This document shows, piece after piece, positions 62,262 to 64,000 of a DNA stretch of 64,000 nt. The notes below the pieces were generated by a model that saw only the letters and a list, made by a program, of their open reading frames with translations, did not search any database and was not told the DNA's origin. Every line of letters starts with the position of its first letter. Positions within the stretch are counted from its first letter, which is position 1. This stretch comes from Flavobacterium cheongpyeongense (lineage in GTDB: Bacteria; Bacteroidota; Bacteroidia; Flavobacteriales; Flavobacteriaceae): positions 62,001 through 126,000 of the forward strand of contig NZ_QJHK01000015.1 of NCBI RefSeq assembly GCF_003202435.1, in the 5' to 3' direction. Position numbers and translations under genes: made by a program.

Positions 62262-62864
62262 TTAACCTTCGTCTTGTTCTGTTTCTTTTCCGGATGAATC
62301 AGGAAGTTCTTCGTCATCAACAGTTGAATTTAATTCGAAGAAACTAAAAAAGGAACCTCCATAACTTTTCTGGAACGAAAAATTACTTAAATGTTCCATT
62401 TTGGTGTATTTTGAGTGTTCAATAATCATCATGCCATCATCTTCGAGTAAACTCTTTTCGAAAACCGTTAGCACTATTTTTTCAAAAGCAGCCTGATCCA
62501 GACCATAAGGAGGGTCGGCAAAAATAATATCGTATGAGGTTTTGCAGTTATCCAGAAATTTGTACACATCGCTTTTTGTGGCTGCGATATCAAAATCATA
62601 TTCTGATGAAATTTGCTTAATGAATTTTATGCATCCGAAATCACCGTCGACAGAGGTAATTGGTGCACTACCTCGTGATGCAAATTCGTAGCTTATATTG
62701 CCCGTTCCTGCAAATAAATCTAAAACTTTTAAGCCGTCAAAACTAAAATGATTGTTCAAAACATTAAATAATGCTTCTTTACTCATGTCAGTCGTAGGTC
62801 TTACAGGAAGGTTTTTTGGCGGAAAAATGCGGCGTCCTTTGTATTTTCCAGAAATGATTCTCAT
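62262..62864 (-). CDS. rsmD: 16S rRNA m2G966 methyltransferase, RsmD family
   Basis: A 200-residue class I SAM-dependent methyltransferase. N-terminal RIISGKYKGRRI (typical RsmD start), RPTTDMSKEALFNVL, SAM motif I LDLFAGTGNISYEFASRG, and the catalytic DPPY in IIFADPPYGLD. It methylates G966 of 16S rRNA in 30S particles. The C-terminal 20 residues are an acidic tail not needed for the fold. Its ATG overlaps the stop of the DUF3822 gene (ATGA), so translation is coupled. Confidence 0.94.
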   Translation of the reverse strand: MRIISGKYKGRRIFPPKNLPVRPTTDMSKEALFNVLNNHFSFDGLKVLDLFAGTGNISYEFASRGSAPITSVDGDFGCIKFIKQISSEYDFDIAATKSDVYKFLDNCKTSYDIIFADPPYGLDQAAFEKIVLTVFEKSLLEDDGMMIIEHSKYTKMEHLSNFSFQKSYGGSFFSFFELNSTVDDEELPDSSGKETEQDEG

Positions 62865-63682
62865 GATTGAAATAAGATATAATGTTTTTGATTATCGGCA
62901 GTCGAGAAGCTGTTTCTTTGTTGTAAAGGGCTTACATCGAGAAAAGATATATTGCGGATGTACTTATAGGCAATGGCATAAAAAGGATCTTTTTTACTGA
63001 TTGTACCTAATAATTCCAGTGGAAAGATCTCCGGATTTAAACTTAATTGTTCGGCTGTAAAAAGCAGGTAATAAATAAAATCTTCGGGAGTCTGATATTC
63101 AAAAGAATTGAAAAAAAGCAGTTTTTGATTCTGAACAACGATAAGCTCAAAATGAACCGGATTAAAATTGACGATCATTTTTTTATTATCATTGTTTTTT
63201 GAAGCTTCAAGTATTTTCTCGACCAAAATACTGTTAACATGTTTATAATCAAAAGAACCAACATTGTCAATCAGGAAATTATTGATGTTTATATACGGAA
63301 TATAAACAGCATTCATTTCGTAATTTGAAATTTTATCATAGGTAAAAAAATCGGTTTTAAAAACTTTTGTGGTGTATTGCAAATAGCTTCCAAGGTAATC
63401 TTCGTCAAAAAGAGCCTCAGGAACAAAAGTCGAAAGATTGTTATTATGAATAACCATAATTTCATCATAAGAAGCTTTTAGTTCCGGATATTTTTTGAAA
63501 GCTTCAGCATAGGAGTCCTCTATTTTAGTTGTTTTTTTTGAGGTATCAAAATGAACTTCATTAAACGTAGTTATGATGTTATTCAAAGTATCAAAACAAC
63601 AAAAAGAAAATCCGGTCAGGGAAACCTGAATAGAAAGTTTTTTATAAATTTTAGATGTAATATTCGTATTGTGTAATGCCAT
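62861..63682 (-). CDS. DUF3822 family protein
   Basis: A 273-residue Bacteroidota-specific protein that is regularly encoded directly before rsmD. It resembles an actin/ATPase-like fold (VHFELIVVQNQKLLFFNSFEY, FLLDNVGSFDYKHVNSILVEKI-like segments) but has no clear ATP motif. The stop overlaps the rsmD start by 4 bases. Function unknown; conserved coupling to rsmD suggests ribosome-related or simply operon heritage. Its upstream region is repeat-rich. Confidence 0.85.
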   Translation of the reverse strand: MALHNTNITSKIYKKLSIQVSLTGFSFCCFDTLNNIITTFNEVHFDTSKKTTKIEDSYAEAFKKYPELKASYDEIMVIHNNNLSTFVPEALFDEDYLGSYLQYTTKVFKTDFFTYDKISNYEMNAVYIPYININNFLIDNVGSFDYKHVNSILVEKILEASKNNDNKKMIVNFNPVHFELIVVQNQKLLFFNSFEYQTPEDFIYYLLFTAEQLSLNPEIFPLELLGTISKKDPFYAIAYKYIRNISFLDVSPLQQRNSFSTADNQKHYILFQS

Positions 63683-63739
63683 AATTTGATTTATAATTCG
63701 TTACCGTAGTATCAGGAAAGAATTTAATTCGGACACAAA

Positions 63740-63975
63740 CTTACAAATAATAATTTCAATATCAATTTCAAAAATCAATTTCAAAAGGCCAAGGCAATTT
63801 CAAAAATCAAGGGCAAAATATTTAAAAACAATAAAATGAACAACCAATAACTCAATTATGCTTAGAACACGAAGAATATTCAAGTGATCAAAAATGTTAT
63901 CTTGAAATTGATATTCTCATTGTTATTGATTTTTGATACTGTCATTGATTTTTACCATTGCAATTGATTTTGCCA
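63740..63975. repeat. Low-complexity CAATTTCAAAAAT repeat array with inverted half
   Basis: From about 63754 to 63815 the motif CAATTTCAAAAATCAA recurs two to three times with variants; from about 63905 to 63975 the same motif appears on the opposite strand (TTGATTTTTGATACTG, TTGATTTTGCCAT). It fills the gene-free 63683-64000. No gene or promoter seen except AT-rich spacer. Confidence 0.6.
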
Positions 63976-64000
63976 TTTAAAAAAGCGAACTTTGTAGTTC

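Noticed and set aside
1..64000. Insertion sequences, phage or defence systems
   Set aside because: No transposase, integrase, restriction-modification, toxin-antitoxin or other defence gene was recognised.
1..64000. tRNA or rRNA genes
   Set aside because: No cloverleaf-like sequence with a GTTCGAATC-type T arm or any rRNA segment was seen in the intergenic regions; only ffs and rnpB were found.

Overview
The window is a stretch of chromosome from a low-GC Bacteroidota, most probably a Flavobacterium. The evidence is the gene content and order (an N-acetylmuramoyl-L-alanine amidase, MCE protein and membrane Fe-S protein cluster; bacillithiol synthase BshA; DUF3822 next to RsmD; PyrR-PyrB; a fucose-permease-like MFS; LytTR and RprXY-like two-component systems), start sites that lack a strong Shine-Dalgarno, and a recurrent promoter -7 element TAnnTTTG, in several cases with TTTG about 20 bp upstream. 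That element is the signature of the Bacteroidota primary sigma factor. I see no phage, insertion sequence, integrase, CRISPR array, tRNA or rRNA. The window is ordinary core chromosome broken up by repeat-rich intergenic islands and a few decayed genes.

Layout. 1-5.0 kb: the 3' end of gap, a BadF-type sugar kinase, methylglyoxal synthase, then on the minus strand an LptD-like outer-membrane LPS assembly protein followed by RidA. 5.1-10.1 kb: a plus-strand cluster of cell-wall amidase, MlaD/MCE protein, a membrane 4Fe-4S oxidoreductase and its CCG-domain partner, and a conserved protein of unknown function. 10.7-16.4 kb: bshA, a PrcB-like lipoprotein, an outer-membrane barrel, an LpxH-like phosphoesterase, aroC and a dicarboxylate symporter. 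16.4-25.3 kb: RhlE-like helicase, hutG and hutI (histidine degradation) around a coiled-coil membrane protein, glutaminyl cyclase, the SRP RNA, an SDR enzyme, a barrel lipoprotein and transaldolase. 25.4-34.3 kb: sugar MFS, a LytS/LytTR pair, GH20 hexosaminidase, a TlpA-like thioredoxin and an ABC-F ATPase. 34.3-38.2 kb: small lipoproteins, an ArsR-SRPBCC-DHFR-like operon whose last gene carries two indels, and an ECF sigma factor with a 4-TM partner. 38.6-42.6 kb: pyrR-pyrB, a small STAS-like protein, rnz and pdxH. 42.6-44.3 kb: a 1.7 kb gene graveyard with a broken OmpA/PD40-family gene. 44.3-48.5 kb: the polyphosphate module sixA-ppk1-ppx and a TMEM175-type channel. 48.5-53.1 kb: dnaX and a group of unknown membrane proteins. 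53.2-64 kb: repeats, RNase P RNA, a second symporter, panE, an RprXY-like two-component system divergent from a TonB-dependent receptor, rsmD and DUF3822.

The observations most worth follow-up are these. (1) dnaX is split at an A10 run that contains the in-phase slippery heptamer A AAA AAG. The zero frame gives a 361-residue gamma-like protein and a -1 shift gives exactly 586 residues of tau. (2) Three ATTAAC direct repeats with an exact 11-bp period lie between the RprXY-like system and the TonB receptor, which is the geometry of an OmpR-family binding site. (3) A roughly 80-bp intergenic element occurs four times with a central hairpin whose stem changes in a compensating way. (4) There is a family of roughly 100-bp palindromes and other inverted repeats. 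(5) The ABC-F ATPase has one complete composite ATP site and one with both halves degenerate. All functional statements come from reading the sequence and from family knowledge; no database search was run.
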